Source: Streptomyces liliifuscus (GTDB lineage Bacteria; Actinomycetota; Actinomycetes; Streptomycetales; Streptomycetaceae). Taken from it: a stretch of 64,000 nt of DNA. The translations under genes and the position numbers were made by a program. Of the stretch, positions 35,916 through 44,862 are shown piece by piece (the stretch's first letter is position 1; each line of letters starts with the position of its first letter). The notes beneath the pieces were generated by a model, which saw only the letters and a program-made list of their open reading frames with translations, did not search any database and was not told the DNA's origin. Location: the NCBI RefSeq assembly GCF_016598615.1, contig NZ_CP066831.1, forward strand, positions 2,852,001-2,916,000. Direction: 5' to 3'.

Positions 35916-36555
35916 GAGGCAGGTGTCCTTCGGCCGAGTGGGGGTTGGGCCGGGTGAGGTGCGTGGTGGGCGCGCGCCCGGTGGAGACGGGTTCGTGCGG
36001 GCCGGCTGCGCGCCCGGTGGAGACGGGATCTCTTGACTCCGACGACGTCGGCTGCGGCGGCACCGACCGCAGCGGCACCGGCGGGGAGGACGCCGGCGGT
36101 GACGGCACCGGCTGGGTCGGCAGGACGGCCCAGACGACCCGTCCGGAACCGTTCGCGCTGTCCTTGACGCCCCAGTCGGTGCTGACCATGCCGACGAGCA
36201 TCAGTCCGCGGCCGCCCTGGTCGTCGGGGCCGGCACTGCGCTGTGCGGGGAGCGTCAGACCGCGGTTCTGGTCCTCGACCTCGATGTGGAGCCGCCCGCC
36301 CGCGGTGCGCAGTCTGCAGACGATCCACTCGCTCGCCGTGTGCGTCAGCGCGTTGGTGACCAGCTCGGAGGTCACCAGGACAGCGTTGTCGCAAGTTTCG
36401 GGGCTCGCGCCCCATTCGCTGAGCAGTTCGCGCACGTTCCTCCGGGCCACACCCACCGAGGCGGGTGTCGGGGAGAGTCCGAACACGCCCGCTCTGTGGG
36501 GGTGTTCGCTCGCGGGCAGTCGGCCCAATGGCTTGGGGAGGGAGGGCGGAGCCAT
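35893..36555 (-). CDS. Anti-sigma-factor-like ATPase (HATPase_c_2), AbaA/whiJ-set type
   Basis: Cytosolic protein of 220 residues with a single GHKL ATPase domain (about 30-150): N box VTSELVTNALTHT, then HIEVEDQNRG and GGRGLMLVGMVS. This resembles SpoIIAB/RsbW-type anti-sigma factors without a fused partner. The C-terminal 70 residues are Pro/Ser-rich and contain a repeated PVSTGRA, encoded by a 20-base exact direct repeat (35972-35991 and 36008-36027). It is divergent from an XRE/DUF5753 gene and a DUF397 gene, the three together forming the whiJ-like set that controls development in Streptomyces. Confidence 0.9.
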   Translation of the reverse strand: MAPPSLPKPLGRLPASEHPHRAGVFGLSPTPASVGVARRNVRELLSEWGASPETCDNAVLVTSELVTNALTHTASEWIVCRLRTAGGRLHIEVEDQNRGLTLPAQRSAGPDDQGGRGLMLVGMVSTDWGVKDSANGSGRVVWAVLPTQPVPSPPASSPPVPLRSVPPQPTSSESRDPVSTGRAAGPHEPVSTGRAPTTHLTRPNPHSAEGHLPHGTAARP

Positions 36556-36862
36556 CGCCGTTCGCCTTTCGTCTGCCTTCGCACCGGGGGTCGGGCCAGT
36601 GCCGGTACCGCTTGATCCGGTTCCGCCGCGAGGCGCTTACAACCCGTTGCGCACGGTGACGAAACACAGCCCGTTCTCCCCCAACTTGGCTGCGTCGTCT
36701 CGCCGTTCACCGGACCGGGACGGTACGCCCCACTGTGACACCTGCCAACAACAGCCCGCAACCGACAAGTTGAAAATTGCAATTCGAGCGGTGCATGCTT
36801 CCCCCGTCGAACGGATGATCGTGACAGACTGCGACCTCGAACCCGCTGTGAGGGGGTAAGGC
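36556..36862. promoter_or_regulatory. Divergent promoter region of the whiJ-like set
   Basis: About 300 bases between the ATPase and XRE genes. The part 36765-36800 (AAGTTGAAAATTGCAATTCG) is strikingly AT-rich and contains the palindromic ATTGCAAT, a good candidate for promoter or operator. No gene is seen. Confidence 0.5.
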
Positions 36863-37738
36863 GTGACCGCGGAAACCGACTGGGGCGGCGCGCCCTCCGT
36901 CCTGCGCATGATCCTCGGCAGGCAACTGGAGGAGCTGCGCACCCGTGCCGGACTGACCTTCGAGCAGGCCGGTGCGGCGATCGGGGTCAGCCACTCCACG
37001 ATCCGCCGGATGGAAGCCGCCAAGGTGGCCCGGCTCAGGCTCCCGGACGCCGAGAAACTGCTCCAGGTCTACGGCGTGACGGACCAGCAGGAGATCGACA
37101 CCTTCCTGAAATCGGTCCGCGAGGCCAACAAGCGCGGCTGGTGGCACACCTACCGTGACGTGCTGCCGGACTGGTTCGCGGCCTATCTGAGCCTGGAGCA
37201 GGCGGCGCTGCAGATCCGCGCGTACGAGGCCCAGTTCGTGCACGGTCTGCTGCAGACCGAGGAGTACGCCCGCGCCCTGCTGGGCGCCGGGAATCCGCAC
37301 GCCGCGACCGAGGCCACGGAGCGCAGGGTCGCGCTCCGTATGCGGCGCCAGGAACTGCTGTCCCGTCCCTCGCCACCCCGCGTGTGGATCGTGATGGACG
37401 AGACCGTGCTGCGCTGGCCGGTCGGCGGACCCGAGGTGATGCGCGCCCAGATCGACCATCTGATCGCTGTCAACTCGCTACCCCAAGTGACATTGCAGAT
37501 CATGCCGTTCAAGAACGGCCCGCATCCGGCGATGCGGGCCGGAGCTTTCCATCTCTTCCGGTTCCGGGCACGCGAACTCCCGGACATCGTCTACCTCAAC
37601 GGTCTGGTGGGCGCTGTCTATCTGGACAAGGACGACGACGTCGTGGTCTATCGCGAGGCCCTGGACCGGCTGGGCGCGCAGGCAACGCCCGCCAGAAAGA
37701 CCGAGGCTCTCCTCGGTGCGATTCGCAAGGAGCTCTGA
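36863..37738 (+). CDS. XRE-family regulator with DUF5753 (WhiJ-like)
   Basis: DNA-binding protein of 291 residues. The N-terminal helix-turn-helix (LTFEQAGAAIGVSHSTIRRME, split around residues 31-51) is followed by a DUF5753 domain (about 90-280) with the characteristic YLSLEQAALQIRAYEAQFVHG and LLQTEEYARALL. The C terminus includes the usual VYLDKDDDVVVYREALDRL. WhiJ-type proteins bind DNA and are relieved by their small DUF397 partner. The GTG at 36863 follows GGGGGTAAGG. The DUF397 gene starts two bases after the stop, so the pair is one operon. Confidence 0.93.
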   Translation: MTAETDWGGAPSVLRMILGRQLEELRTRAGLTFEQAGAAIGVSHSTIRRMEAAKVARLRLPDAEKLLQVYGVTDQQEIDTFLKSVREANKRGWWHTYRDVLPDWFAAYLSLEQAALQIRAYEAQFVHGLLQTEEYARALLGAGNPHAATEATERRVALRMRRQELLSRPSPPRVWIVMDETVLRWPVGGPEVMRAQIDHLIAVNSLPQVTLQIMPFKNGPHPAMRAGAFHLFRFRARELPDIVYLNGLVGAVYLDKDDDVVVYREALDRLGAQATPARKTEALLGAIRKEL

Positions 37739-37739
37739 C

Positions 37740-37991
37740 GTGCACCACCACATACGCGACGGACACATACGCAACGGCATGCCGTCCCGGGACCTCGGCA
37801 CACGCGGCTGGTTCAAGCCGTGGAGCGACGACGCGGGCGGCGCCTGCGTAGAGGCGAAGAAGCTCGGCGACGGCCGGGTCGCGCTGCGACAGTCGACCGA
37901 TCCCGACGGCCCCGCGCTGGTTTTCACACCCCGCGAGATGACGAGTTTCCTGGCGGGCGTGAAGGCGGGTGTCGCCGACTTCCTGCTCTGA
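37740..37991 (+). CDS. DUF397 small protein (WhiJ partner type)
   Basis: Small acidic protein of 83 residues with the DUF397 pattern: GWFKPWSDDAGGACVEAKKL, then VALRQSTDPDGPALVFTPREMTSFLAGVKAG. Such proteins are the partners that antagonise the adjacent XRE/DUF5753 regulator. The GTG at 37740 is chosen because AGGAG from the end of the upstream gene lies seven bases before it. Confidence 0.9.
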   Translation: MHHHIRDGHIRNGMPSRDLGTRGWFKPWSDDAGGACVEAKKLGDGRVALRQSTDPDGPALVFTPREMTSFLAGVKAGVADFLL

Positions 37992-38112
37992 GGCACCCCC
38001 TTGTTCCGGCACACAGACTTCCCTGGTTTCCTGAACACTTCTGCTTTGATCAACACCCTTGATTTTCCTGAGCGTTGACTTCGAACCCGACGACCTGACA
38101 GGAGGGGCGGCT

Positions 38113-38928
38113 TTGCCCGAGAACGGATGGCCGGCCGACCGGATCGACACCGAGAACGCCCACTCGGCACGCATCTACGACTACATCCTCGGCGGTAAGG
38201 ACTACTACCCGTCCGACAAGGAGGCGGGCGACGCCATGTCGCGGGAGTGGCCCGCCCTGCCGATCCACATGAAGGCCAACCGCGACTGGATGAACCGCGC
38301 GGTCGCCTGGCTGGCGAAGGAGGCGGGGATACGCCAGTTCCTGGACATCGGCACCGGCATCCCCACCTCGCCGAACCTCCACGAGATCGCCCAGTCGGTC
38401 GCCCCCGAGTCACGGGTCGTCTACGTCGACAACGACCCGATCGTCCTCACCCTCTCCCAGGGGCTGCTGGCCAGCACGCCCGAGGGCAAGACGGCGTACA
38501 TCGAGGCCGACTTCCAGCACCCGGAGGCCGTGCTCGACTCCCCCGAGTTCCGCGAGACGCTCGACCTGGACAAGCCGGTCGCGCTGACGGTGATCGCGAT
38601 CGTCCACTTCGTCCTGGACGAGGACGACGCGGTCGGCATCGTGCGCCGCCTGCTGGAGCCCCTCCCCTCCGGCAGCTACCTCGCGATGTCCATCGGCACC
38701 GCCGAGTTCGCGCCGGAGGACGTGGGGCGGGTGGCCCGCGAGTACGCGGCGCGGAACATGCCCATGCGGTTGCGGACGATCGACGAGGCCGACGAGTTCT
38801 TCGAGGGCCTCGAACTCGTCGAGCCCGGCATCGTCCAGGTGCACAAGTGGCATCCGGATGCCACGAGTGGTGAGGGGATTCGGGACGAGGACATCGCGAT
38901 GTACGGAGCGGTGGCTCGTAAGCCGTAA
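38113..38928 (+). CDS. SAM-dependent methyltransferase, DUF574 family
   Basis: Protein of about 271 residues in the DUF574 methyltransferase family, very abundant in Streptomyces and of unknown substrate. Motifs: DRIDTENAHSARIYDYILGGKDYYPSDKE near the N terminus (in two runs), SAM-binding LDIGTGIPTSPNLHE, VYVDNDPIVL, and VALTVIAIVHFVLDED. The start is taken as TTG at 38113 because GGAGGGG is five bases upstream and the family begins here; an upstream TTG at 38059 also opens the frame. It is the last of the whiJ-like set, about 120 bases after the DUF397 gene, probably with its own promoter. Confidence 0.9.
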   Translation: MPENGWPADRIDTENAHSARIYDYILGGKDYYPSDKEAGDAMSREWPALPIHMKANRDWMNRAVAWLAKEAGIRQFLDIGTGIPTSPNLHEIAQSVAPESRVVYVDNDPIVLTLSQGLLASTPEGKTAYIEADFQHPEAVLDSPEFRETLDLDKPVALTVIAIVHFVLDEDDAVGIVRRLLEPLPSGSYLAMSIGTAEFAPEDVGRVAREYAARNMPMRLRTIDEADEFFEGLELVEPGIVQVHKWHPDATSGEGIRDEDIAMYGAVARKP

Positions 38929-38956
38929 GGCTCCGCCGGCCGCCAGTTCTTGATCC

Positions 38957-39010
38957 GCGGCCCGGTGGGGGCTGGTCGCGCAGTTCCCCGCGCCCCTGAC
39001 GGGGCGCGGG
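38957..39010. repeat. Dispersed palindromic element, copy D (terminator)
   Basis: GGTGGGGGCTGGTCGCGCAG followed by TTCCCCGCGCCCC matches copy B (6590-6628). The second arm is shortened to GGGGCGCGGG, giving a 10-base stem (38987-39010) with a TGAC loop. It lies directly before the stop codon of the convergent M81 peptidase gene. Confidence 0.8.
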
Positions 39011-40540
39011 TTACTCGTTCGGCGTGCCCAGAGGTTCGGTCGACGGGGGGATGACCCGTGCCGTCAGGTTCGGGGGGGGCATCTCCCCGTCGAACGGGTG
39101 CATCGGGCGGTGGATGCGGTGGTGGCCCAGGCGTTGGAGGTTCTGGTCGACTCCGCCCGGGGTGAGGGCCATCTTCCAGGCGGTGGCCATGGTGAAGAGT
39201 TCGGGTTCCAGGTAGCCGATCTTGACCAGGACGATGTCGGCCGTGCGAGGGGACAACTCCAGGTCGGTGAAGTCGTGTTCGTGGTGGTAGGGCTTGCGCA
39301 GGGCGGTGAGGATCACGTGCACGCCGCCGACGCGTAGCACCACCTCCACCCGGGCGTGCGGGTCTCCGTGGCGGATCGCGTGGACCGTGCCTGTCATCGT
39401 GAGCGGGCCCGCGTGGCGGTCGTCGACCTCCGCGCCCGCCGTGACGGTGACGGTCGCTCCGACGCCGGCACGGACCGCCGTCTCCACGGCGGCCGGGCCC
39501 GGGAGCGACGCGTAGATCACCGTCGGTCCCGACGGGTCCTTGAACTCCGGCCGGGACAGCACCCGTTCGAGCCCCCAGGTGACGTCGCCCGCGCCGCCCG
39601 CCGTCGGGTTGTCGCCGGTGTCGCTGATGAAGTAGGGCCGGTTCTCCTCGGTGGTGGCAAGCGCCTCGTCCAGGCAGTCGTCCAGCGTGCCCGTCGGGGC
39701 GACGAAGGCGAAGTCGTGGCGTGCTTCCCAGAAGCCGCGCGCCAGGCGTTCCGCGCCCGCCGTGACCGCTTCCCGCGAAGGCCCCGTGACGACGACCGCC
39801 GCCCGGTTGCGCGGCTCGTCCGCCCACGCGTAGCCGACCCAGATCGCCGCGTCCGTGACGCCCTCCATCGCCTCCACCTCGTCGACTGCCGCGTACACGC
39901 TCTTCGCAGGTTCGATGCGGGTGGAGGTCTGTTCGCCCGCCAGGAGGACGGGGACCGGGATCCAGGCCTTGACCGGACGGGGGGCGCCGGTGGTGAGGAG
40001 GTCCACCAGGTTGCGGGCCGCCCGTTCCCTCGTCTCCATGGCGTCCTCGTGCGGGGCCATGCGGTAGCAGGTGATCAGGTCGCTCAGGTGGGCGAGTTCG
40101 CGCGAGACGTTGCCGTGCAGGTCCATCGAGGTGGACACGATGACGTCCGGGCCGACCGTCTCCCGGACACGGGCGAGCAGAACCGCCTCGGTGTCGTCGA
40201 TCCCCTCCACCGTCATCGCGCCGTGGATGTCGAACCAGAGGCCGTCGAGATCGCCCAACTCCCCGAGTCTCGCGATGAGTTCGTCGGAGAGTTCGGCGTA
40301 CGCGGCCGCCGTCACCGTACCGCCGGGCAGGGCCTTGCCGACCAGCGCGCCGCGCCACTCGGCGGCGTCCCTCAACGGCGTGCCGGGCGCCAGGAACGGG
40401 TAGCGCGTCAGGACCTCCGCGCCGCGCTGCGGGTGGAAGGCGGGGGCCTCGGTCCTGGCCGGCGAGAACGTCGACGACTCGATGCCGAGCCCGGCGATCG
40501 CGATGACGGGACGGGCGACGGGGGTACGCGGTTGTGTCAT
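39011..40540 (-). CDS. M81 family metallopeptidase (MlrC-like)
   Basis: Cytosolic zinc protease-like enzyme of 509 residues related to MlrC, which cleaves linearised microcystin. N-terminal family motifs are GIESSTFSPAR, WFDIHGAMTVEG, STSMDLHGNVS and CYRMAPHEDAMET, giving His and Asp residues for metal binding. The C-terminal domain has FISDTGDNPTAGGAGDVTW with the conserved Asp/Asn cluster. The ATG at 40540 has GAGGAG only two bases away, so an upstream ATG at 40567 is also possible. It follows the ROK regulator by 85 bases and is divergent from a peptide-type ABC importer, so it may break down an imported peptide. Confidence 0.9.
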   Translation of the reverse strand: MTQPRTPVARPVIAIAGLGIESSTFSPARTEAPAFHPQRGAEVLTRYPFLAPGTPLRDAAEWRGALVGKALPGGTVTAAAYAELSDELIARLGELGDLDGLWFDIHGAMTVEGIDDTEAVLLARVRETVGPDVIVSTSMDLHGNVSRELAHLSDLITCYRMAPHEDAMETRERAARNLVDLLTTGAPRPVKAWIPVPVLLAGEQTSTRIEPAKSVYAAVDEVEAMEGVTDAAIWVGYAWADEPRNRAAVVVTGPSREAVTAGAERLARGFWEARHDFAFVAPTGTLDDCLDEALATTEENRPYFISDTGDNPTAGGAGDVTWGLERVLSRPEFKDPSGPTVIYASLPGPAAVETAVRAGVGATVTVTAGAEVDDRHAGPLTMTGTVHAIRHGDPHARVEVVLRVGGVHVILTALRKPYHHEHDFTDLELSPRTADIVLVKIGYLEPELFTMATAWKMALTPGGVDQNLQRLGHHRIHRPMHPFDGEMPPPNLTARVIPPSTEPLGTPNE

Positions 40541-40625
40541 GGCTCCTCGCACGGTGGTGGATGTCATCGGTGGCTCGCGCGGTGTGGTGGGTGTCGGTGA
40601 CTCGCAGGGTGGTGGGGCTCGGTGG

Positions 40626-41831
40626 TCAGTGATGGGCGGGGGCTACGGCGCCGGTGACGGCCTGGAGGGCGTTCGCCAGGGCCCGTTGGAGTGCGAACTG
40701 GCCCGCGCCGACGAGGCCCGCGTCCGCGCCGAGGCTGGCCCGCTCGATCACCAGGTGCTTGGTCACCAGCGGATGGCATCCCTCGTACAACTGGCTTCGG
40801 ACGGCGGCGACGAACGGTTCGAGCGTCGAGAGGAGACCGCCGAGGTACACGGCGTCGGGGTTGAAGAAGTTGACGTTCGCGGACAGGACCATGCCGAGGT
40901 AGCGGCCGGCCTGACGGACGGCGCGGGTGGCCTCCGGGTCGGCGTCGGAGGCGAGGCGTACGACGTCCTCGATGGACGCGACGTCCAGGCCCCGCTCGCG
41001 CAGGATCCGGACGAGCGCGGCCCCCGAGGCGACGGTCTCCAGGCACCCCGTGTTGCCGCAGGAGCAGGGGATGTCGTGGCCCGCCTCGACCCGTACGTGG
41101 GTGATCTCGCCGGCGGCACCGGTCGCGCCGCGGTACAGCTTCCCGTCGGCGATGACGCCCGCGCCGATCGCCGAGCCCATCTTCACCATGATCGACTGGC
41201 GGCGCTCGGCGGGCTGGACGCTGTGCTCGCCCACGGCCATGCAGTTGGCGTCGTTCTCGATCGCGGCCGGTACGCCGAACCGCTCCTCCAGCCAGTCCCG
41301 GACGGGGAAGCGGTTCCAGCCGGGCATGCGCGAGGGGAGCGTGACGACGCCCGGCACGACGTCGACCGGACCCGGGAGACAGAGGCCGACGCCACGCAGC
41401 AGTTCCCGGCCGCGCCGCCCCGCGAGGGCTTCCAGGGTCTCGGCGAGTGCGGGCAGCGCGGTCTCGGGCCCCTCGGCCGTCGCGAACGGCACGGTGGAGA
41501 CCTCGGTGAACCCGCCGCCGGGCAGGACGACCCCGACGCGCGCGTGCCGTCCGCCGAGATCGGCCGCGACGGCGAACCCCTCGCTCCCGCCGAGGCGCAG
41601 CACCTTGCGCGGTCGCCCGCCGGTCGAGGACCGCGTGCCCTGCTCGGCGACCAGCCCGTGCGCCAGGAGCTGGCCGACCGTGAGCGAGATCGTCGAGGGT
41701 GCGGCACCGAGCAGACCGGCGAGTTCCGTGCGGGTCGATGCCTGCCCGGAGGCGAGGAGTTCGAGGACGCTCTCGGCCAGCGAGGAGACGCCCGTGGCGC
41801 CCCTCCGGTGCCCCGCACTTTTTTCAGACAT
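40626..41831 (-). CDS. ROK-family transcriptional regulator
   Basis: Regulator of 401 residues with an N-terminal winged helix-turn-helix (TRTELAGLLGAAPSTISLTV, about 33-52) and a C-terminal ROK sugar-kinase-like domain. The ROK zinc motif is present as HDIPCSCGNTGCLETVASG, and the ATP-like loop is VAADLGGRHARVGV. Such proteins (NagC, XylR type) bind a sugar or sugar phosphate to release DNA. The ATG at 41831 gives a normal family start. It is divergent from the ABC importer at 42073 and has T-rich direct repeats in between, so it most likely represses the importer and its own operon with the M81 peptidase. Confidence 0.92.
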   Translation of the reverse strand: MSEKSAGHRRGATGVSSLAESVLELLASGQASTRTELAGLLGAAPSTISLTVGQLLAHGLVAEQGTRSSTGGRPRKVLRLGGSEGFAVAADLGGRHARVGVVLPGGGFTEVSTVPFATAEGPETALPALAETLEALAGRRGRELLRGVGLCLPGPVDVVPGVVTLPSRMPGWNRFPVRDWLEERFGVPAAIENDANCMAVGEHSVQPAERRQSIMVKMGSAIGAGVIADGKLYRGATGAAGEITHVRVEAGHDIPCSCGNTGCLETVASGAALVRILRERGLDVASIEDVVRLASDADPEATRAVRQAGRYLGMVLSANVNFFNPDAVYLGGLLSTLEPFVAAVRSQLYEGCHPLVTKHLVIERASLGADAGLVGAGQFALQRALANALQAVTGAVAPAHH

Positions 41832-41952
41832 GGACGAAGTAACTCCCAGGATTGGGGAAAGCCGGGGAAATCCGGAGGTCGAGGCGACGAGCGTATGCCC
41901 GTATGTCCCTCGCGCGACTTTTTCCAGAACAGCAGTAACAGACTTTTTACAG
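41816..41952. promoter_or_regulatory. Direct repeats GACTTTTTNCAG, candidate ROK operators
   Basis: GACTTTTTCCAG (41916-41927) and GACTTTTTACAG (41941-41952) are 25 bases apart, and CACTTTTTTCAG (41815-41826) overlaps the first codons of the regulator. Runs of five or six T are rare in this genome, so three similar copies around one promoter region are unlikely by chance. Confidence 0.55.
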
Positions 41953-42072
41953 CGGGCCGCCTGTTTCTTCGAACCTTCCGGTCGTTGACTGGCTCCGCCG
42001 AGCGCCACCGTTCAACTCCGGCCCCGCGTCCGGCCCCGCGCACCCTGAGCCCCTGTTCACCTGAGGAGAGCC

Positions 42073-43866
42073 ATGTCCCCTGCTCGCACGACGCTCGTCG
42101 CCTGTGCCGTCGTCTCGGCGGGCACACTGCTGCTCGCGGGCTGTTCCGGGACGAACGACACGTCGTCCGCGTCCCCCGACTCCATCGACTACGCGCTGCC
42201 CGCGAACTTCACCCCGAACTGGATCCTGCCGATCGGTACGGCCGCGCACCTCAACACCAACAACAGGTCCATCGCCGACAGTCTGTGGGAGCGGCTCGTC
42301 GCGTACGACGGTTCCACCGGCAAGATCGCCTGGAACAAGAAGGCGTCCATCGCCACGGCCGCCGACTTCGCGTCCGACGGCAAGAGCGTCAAGGTCACGC
42401 TGGGCGACCGCAGTTGGAGCGACGGCAAGCCGATCACCTCGCGGGACGTCGAGTTCTGGTTCAACCTCATCAAGGCGAACAAGGCGGAGTGGGCCGGCTA
42501 CAACCCGGGCAAGGCGCCGGACAACTGGACCTCGTTCAAGACCGTCGACGACCGGCACTTCACGATCACCTTCGACAAGGCCTACAACTCCCAGTGGATG
42601 CTGGCCAACGAGTTCAGCGAGATCACTCCGCTGCCGCAGCACGTGTGGGACAAGACGGACGCCTCCGCGCAGGTGTCCGACGCCGACCGGACCGCGGCCG
42701 GCGCGAAAAAAGTCTGGACGTATCTGAACTCGGCCGCGAAGAACATCTCCCGCTACGACAAGGACTCGCTGTGGAAGACCCTCAGCGGCCCGTACGCGGT
42801 CAAGTCGTTCGCCACGTCCGGCAAGGTCGTACTCACCGCGAACAAGAAGTACGACGGCGGTGAGAAGGCGAACATCGCGACGGTGAACCTGCTGCCCTTC
42901 ACGACGGCGGACGCCGAGAAGAACGCACTGCGCTCCGGAAGCGTCGACTACGGCTACATCGAGGCCACCGACCTCGACCAGAAGGACCGGTTCACCGCGC
43001 AGGGATACACGGTCGAGCCGTGGTCCGGCTGGGCGATCACCTACATGCCGTACAACTTCAACAACCCGGCCATGGGCGCGGTGTTCAAGCAGCTGTACGC
43101 GCGTCAGGCGGTCCAGCGGTCGATCGACCAGACGAGCCTGGCGAAGGTCATCTTCAACGGGACGGCCGTGCCCGGCTACGGCCCGGTCCCGCAGGCGCAG
43201 GCCTCCGACTTCGTCTCGCAGGTGCAGAAGGACAACCCGTACCCGTTCTCGACGTCCGCGGCCAAGTCGCTGCTGACCGGCCATGGTTGGGAGGAGAAGG
43301 GCGGGGTCATGGTCTGTACGGACCCGGGGACCGGTGCCTCGCAGTGCGGTGAAGGCGTCGCCGAGGGAACGAAGTTCGAGATGCAGGTGCTGTCGCAGTC
43401 CGGCTCGGCCGTGACCGACAACATGATGAGCTCGATCCAGTCCTCGCTGGAGAAGACCGGCATCAAGTTCTCCATCAAGACCGCGCCCGTCAACTCGGTG
43501 CTCTCGCAGACCCCGCAGTGCACCTCGGGCCAGCCGATCTGCAAGTGGCAGCTGTCCTTCTTCGGCACCGCGGGCAGCTGGTACTTCAACGCCTTCCCGA
43601 CCGGCGACTCGCTGTTCCAGACCAAGGGCGGCTCGAACTTCGGCAACTACTCGAACCCCGACGTCGACAAGCTGATCACCGCGTCCACGACGTCGAGTTC
43701 GTCGCAGGCGGTCCAGGACTACAGCGCGGCCCTCGCGAAGGACCTGCCGGTCATCTGGCTGCCGGCGCCCGACTACCAGATCTCCGTCGTCAAGAACGGG
43801 CTCGGCGGCTTCTCGCAGGACTCGCTCGCCAACTTCCACCCCGCGCAGTGGAAGTGGACCAAGTGA
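42073..43866 (+). CDS. ABC transporter substrate-binding lipoprotein, family 5 (oligopeptide type)
   Basis: Lipid-anchored extracellular binding protein of 597 residues. The lipobox is LLLAGCSG at about 20-27. The family 5 signature appears as SWSDGKPITSRDVEFWFNLI (about 114-133) and later ARQAVQRSIDQTSLAK. It should deliver oligopeptides or related glycoconjugates to the permeases that follow. The ATG at 42073 has GAGGAG seven bases upstream. First gene of a five-gene operon (42073-48861), divergent from the ROK regulator. Confidence 0.94.
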   Translation: MSPARTTLVACAVVSAGTLLLAGCSGTNDTSSASPDSIDYALPANFTPNWILPIGTAAHLNTNNRSIADSLWERLVAYDGSTGKIAWNKKASIATAADFASDGKSVKVTLGDRSWSDGKPITSRDVEFWFNLIKANKAEWAGYNPGKAPDNWTSFKTVDDRHFTITFDKAYNSQWMLANEFSEITPLPQHVWDKTDASAQVSDADRTAAGAKKVWTYLNSAAKNISRYDKDSLWKTLSGPYAVKSFATSGKVVLTANKKYDGGEKANIATVNLLPFTTADAEKNALRSGSVDYGYIEATDLDQKDRFTAQGYTVEPWSGWAITYMPYNFNNPAMGAVFKQLYARQAVQRSIDQTSLAKVIFNGTAVPGYGPVPQAQASDFVSQVQKDNPYPFSTSAAKSLLTGHGWEEKGGVMVCTDPGTGASQCGEGVAEGTKFEMQVLSQSGSAVTDNMMSSIQSSLEKTGIKFSIKTAPVNSVLSQTPQCTSGQPICKWQLSFFGTAGSWYFNAFPTGDSLFQTKGGSNFGNYSNPDVDKLITASTTSSSSQAVQDYSAALAKDLPVIWLPAPDYQISVVKNGLGGFSQDSLANFHPAQWKWTK

Positions 43867-43902
43867 CGAGCGGGACCGGCTGAGGGGCCCGGGACCCAAC
43901 TC

Positions 43903-44862
43903 ATGGATACCTTCGCTTACTTGACCCGCCGGGTCCTGCAGGCCCTCGTGGTGATCCTCATCGTCACGGTCGTGGTCTTCTGCCTGCTGCACGCGCTGCC
44001 CGGGGGTCCCGCACACGGGATCCTCGGCCCGCAGGCGACGGCCCAGCAGATCGCCGCCTTCAACCACGAGCAGGGCCTGGACCGTTCGCTGCCCGTCCAG
44101 TACCTCTACTACCTGCGCACGCTGGTCCACGGCGACCTCGGCACCTCGTACACGCTCAACGAGGGGGTCCTCCAGCTCATCGAGCAGCGACTGCCCAAGA
44201 CGCTCGTCCTGACCGTGCTGTCCGCGCTCGTCGGGCTGCTGCTGGCGATCCCGCTCGGCATGTGGCAGGCCGTGCGGCGCAACAGGCCGGTGGACTACGT
44301 CGTCACCACGCTGAGCTTCGTGGCGTACGCGACTCCCGTGTACTTCCTGGGACTTGTGCTGGTGCTCGTGTTCACGCAGTGGCTGAACTGGTTCCCCTCG
44401 CAGGCACCCCAGGGCGAGACGCTCGCGGACGTGTTCGCACAGCCCAACGCCCTGGTGCTGCCGGTGGTCGCGGGGGCCGCGTCGATGGTCGCCGTGTTCA
44501 GCCGGTACATGCGGGCGGCGACGCTGGAGAACCTCCAGGAGGACTACGTACGGACCGCGCGGGCCGGCGGTTCGCGGCCGCGCGCGATCCTCTGGCGGCA
44601 TGTCTTCCGCAACTCCCTCACGCCCGTGATCGCGATGCTCGGCTACTACGTGCCCGTGCTCTTCGGCGGTGCGCTCGTCGTCGAGCAGCTCTTCAACTAC
44701 CCGGGGATGGGGCTGCTGTTCTGGAGCGCCGCGCAGTCCTCCGACTATCCGGTGCTGCTCGGCTGTGTGCTCGTCATCTCCGTCGCGACCGTCGTCGGCA
44801 CCCTGCTCGCCGATGTCGTCCAGCGGATCATCGACCCTCGTGTGAAGGCGGGCCGGACATGA
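43903..44862 (+). CDS. ABC transporter permease, DppB/OppB type
   Basis: Membrane subunit of 319 residues with about six helices. N-terminal YLTRRVLQALVVILIVTVVV and the cytoplasmic permease loop YVRTARAGGSRPRAILWRH are typical of DppB/OppB. It overlaps the next permease by four bases (ATGA). It pairs with DppC-type permease 44859 to form the channel. Confidence 0.95.
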   Translation: MDTFAYLTRRVLQALVVILIVTVVVFCLLHALPGGPAHGILGPQATAQQIAAFNHEQGLDRSLPVQYLYYLRTLVHGDLGTSYTLNEGVLQLIEQRLPKTLVLTVLSALVGLLLAIPLGMWQAVRRNRPVDYVVTTLSFVAYATPVYFLGLVLVLVFTQWLNWFPSQAPQGETLADVFAQPNALVLPVVAGAASMVAVFSRYMRAATLENLQEDYVRTARAGGSRPRAILWRHVFRNSLTPVIAMLGYYVPVLFGGALVVEQLFNYPGMGLLFWSAAQSSDYPVLLGCVLVISVATVVGTLLADVVQRIIDPRVKAGRT

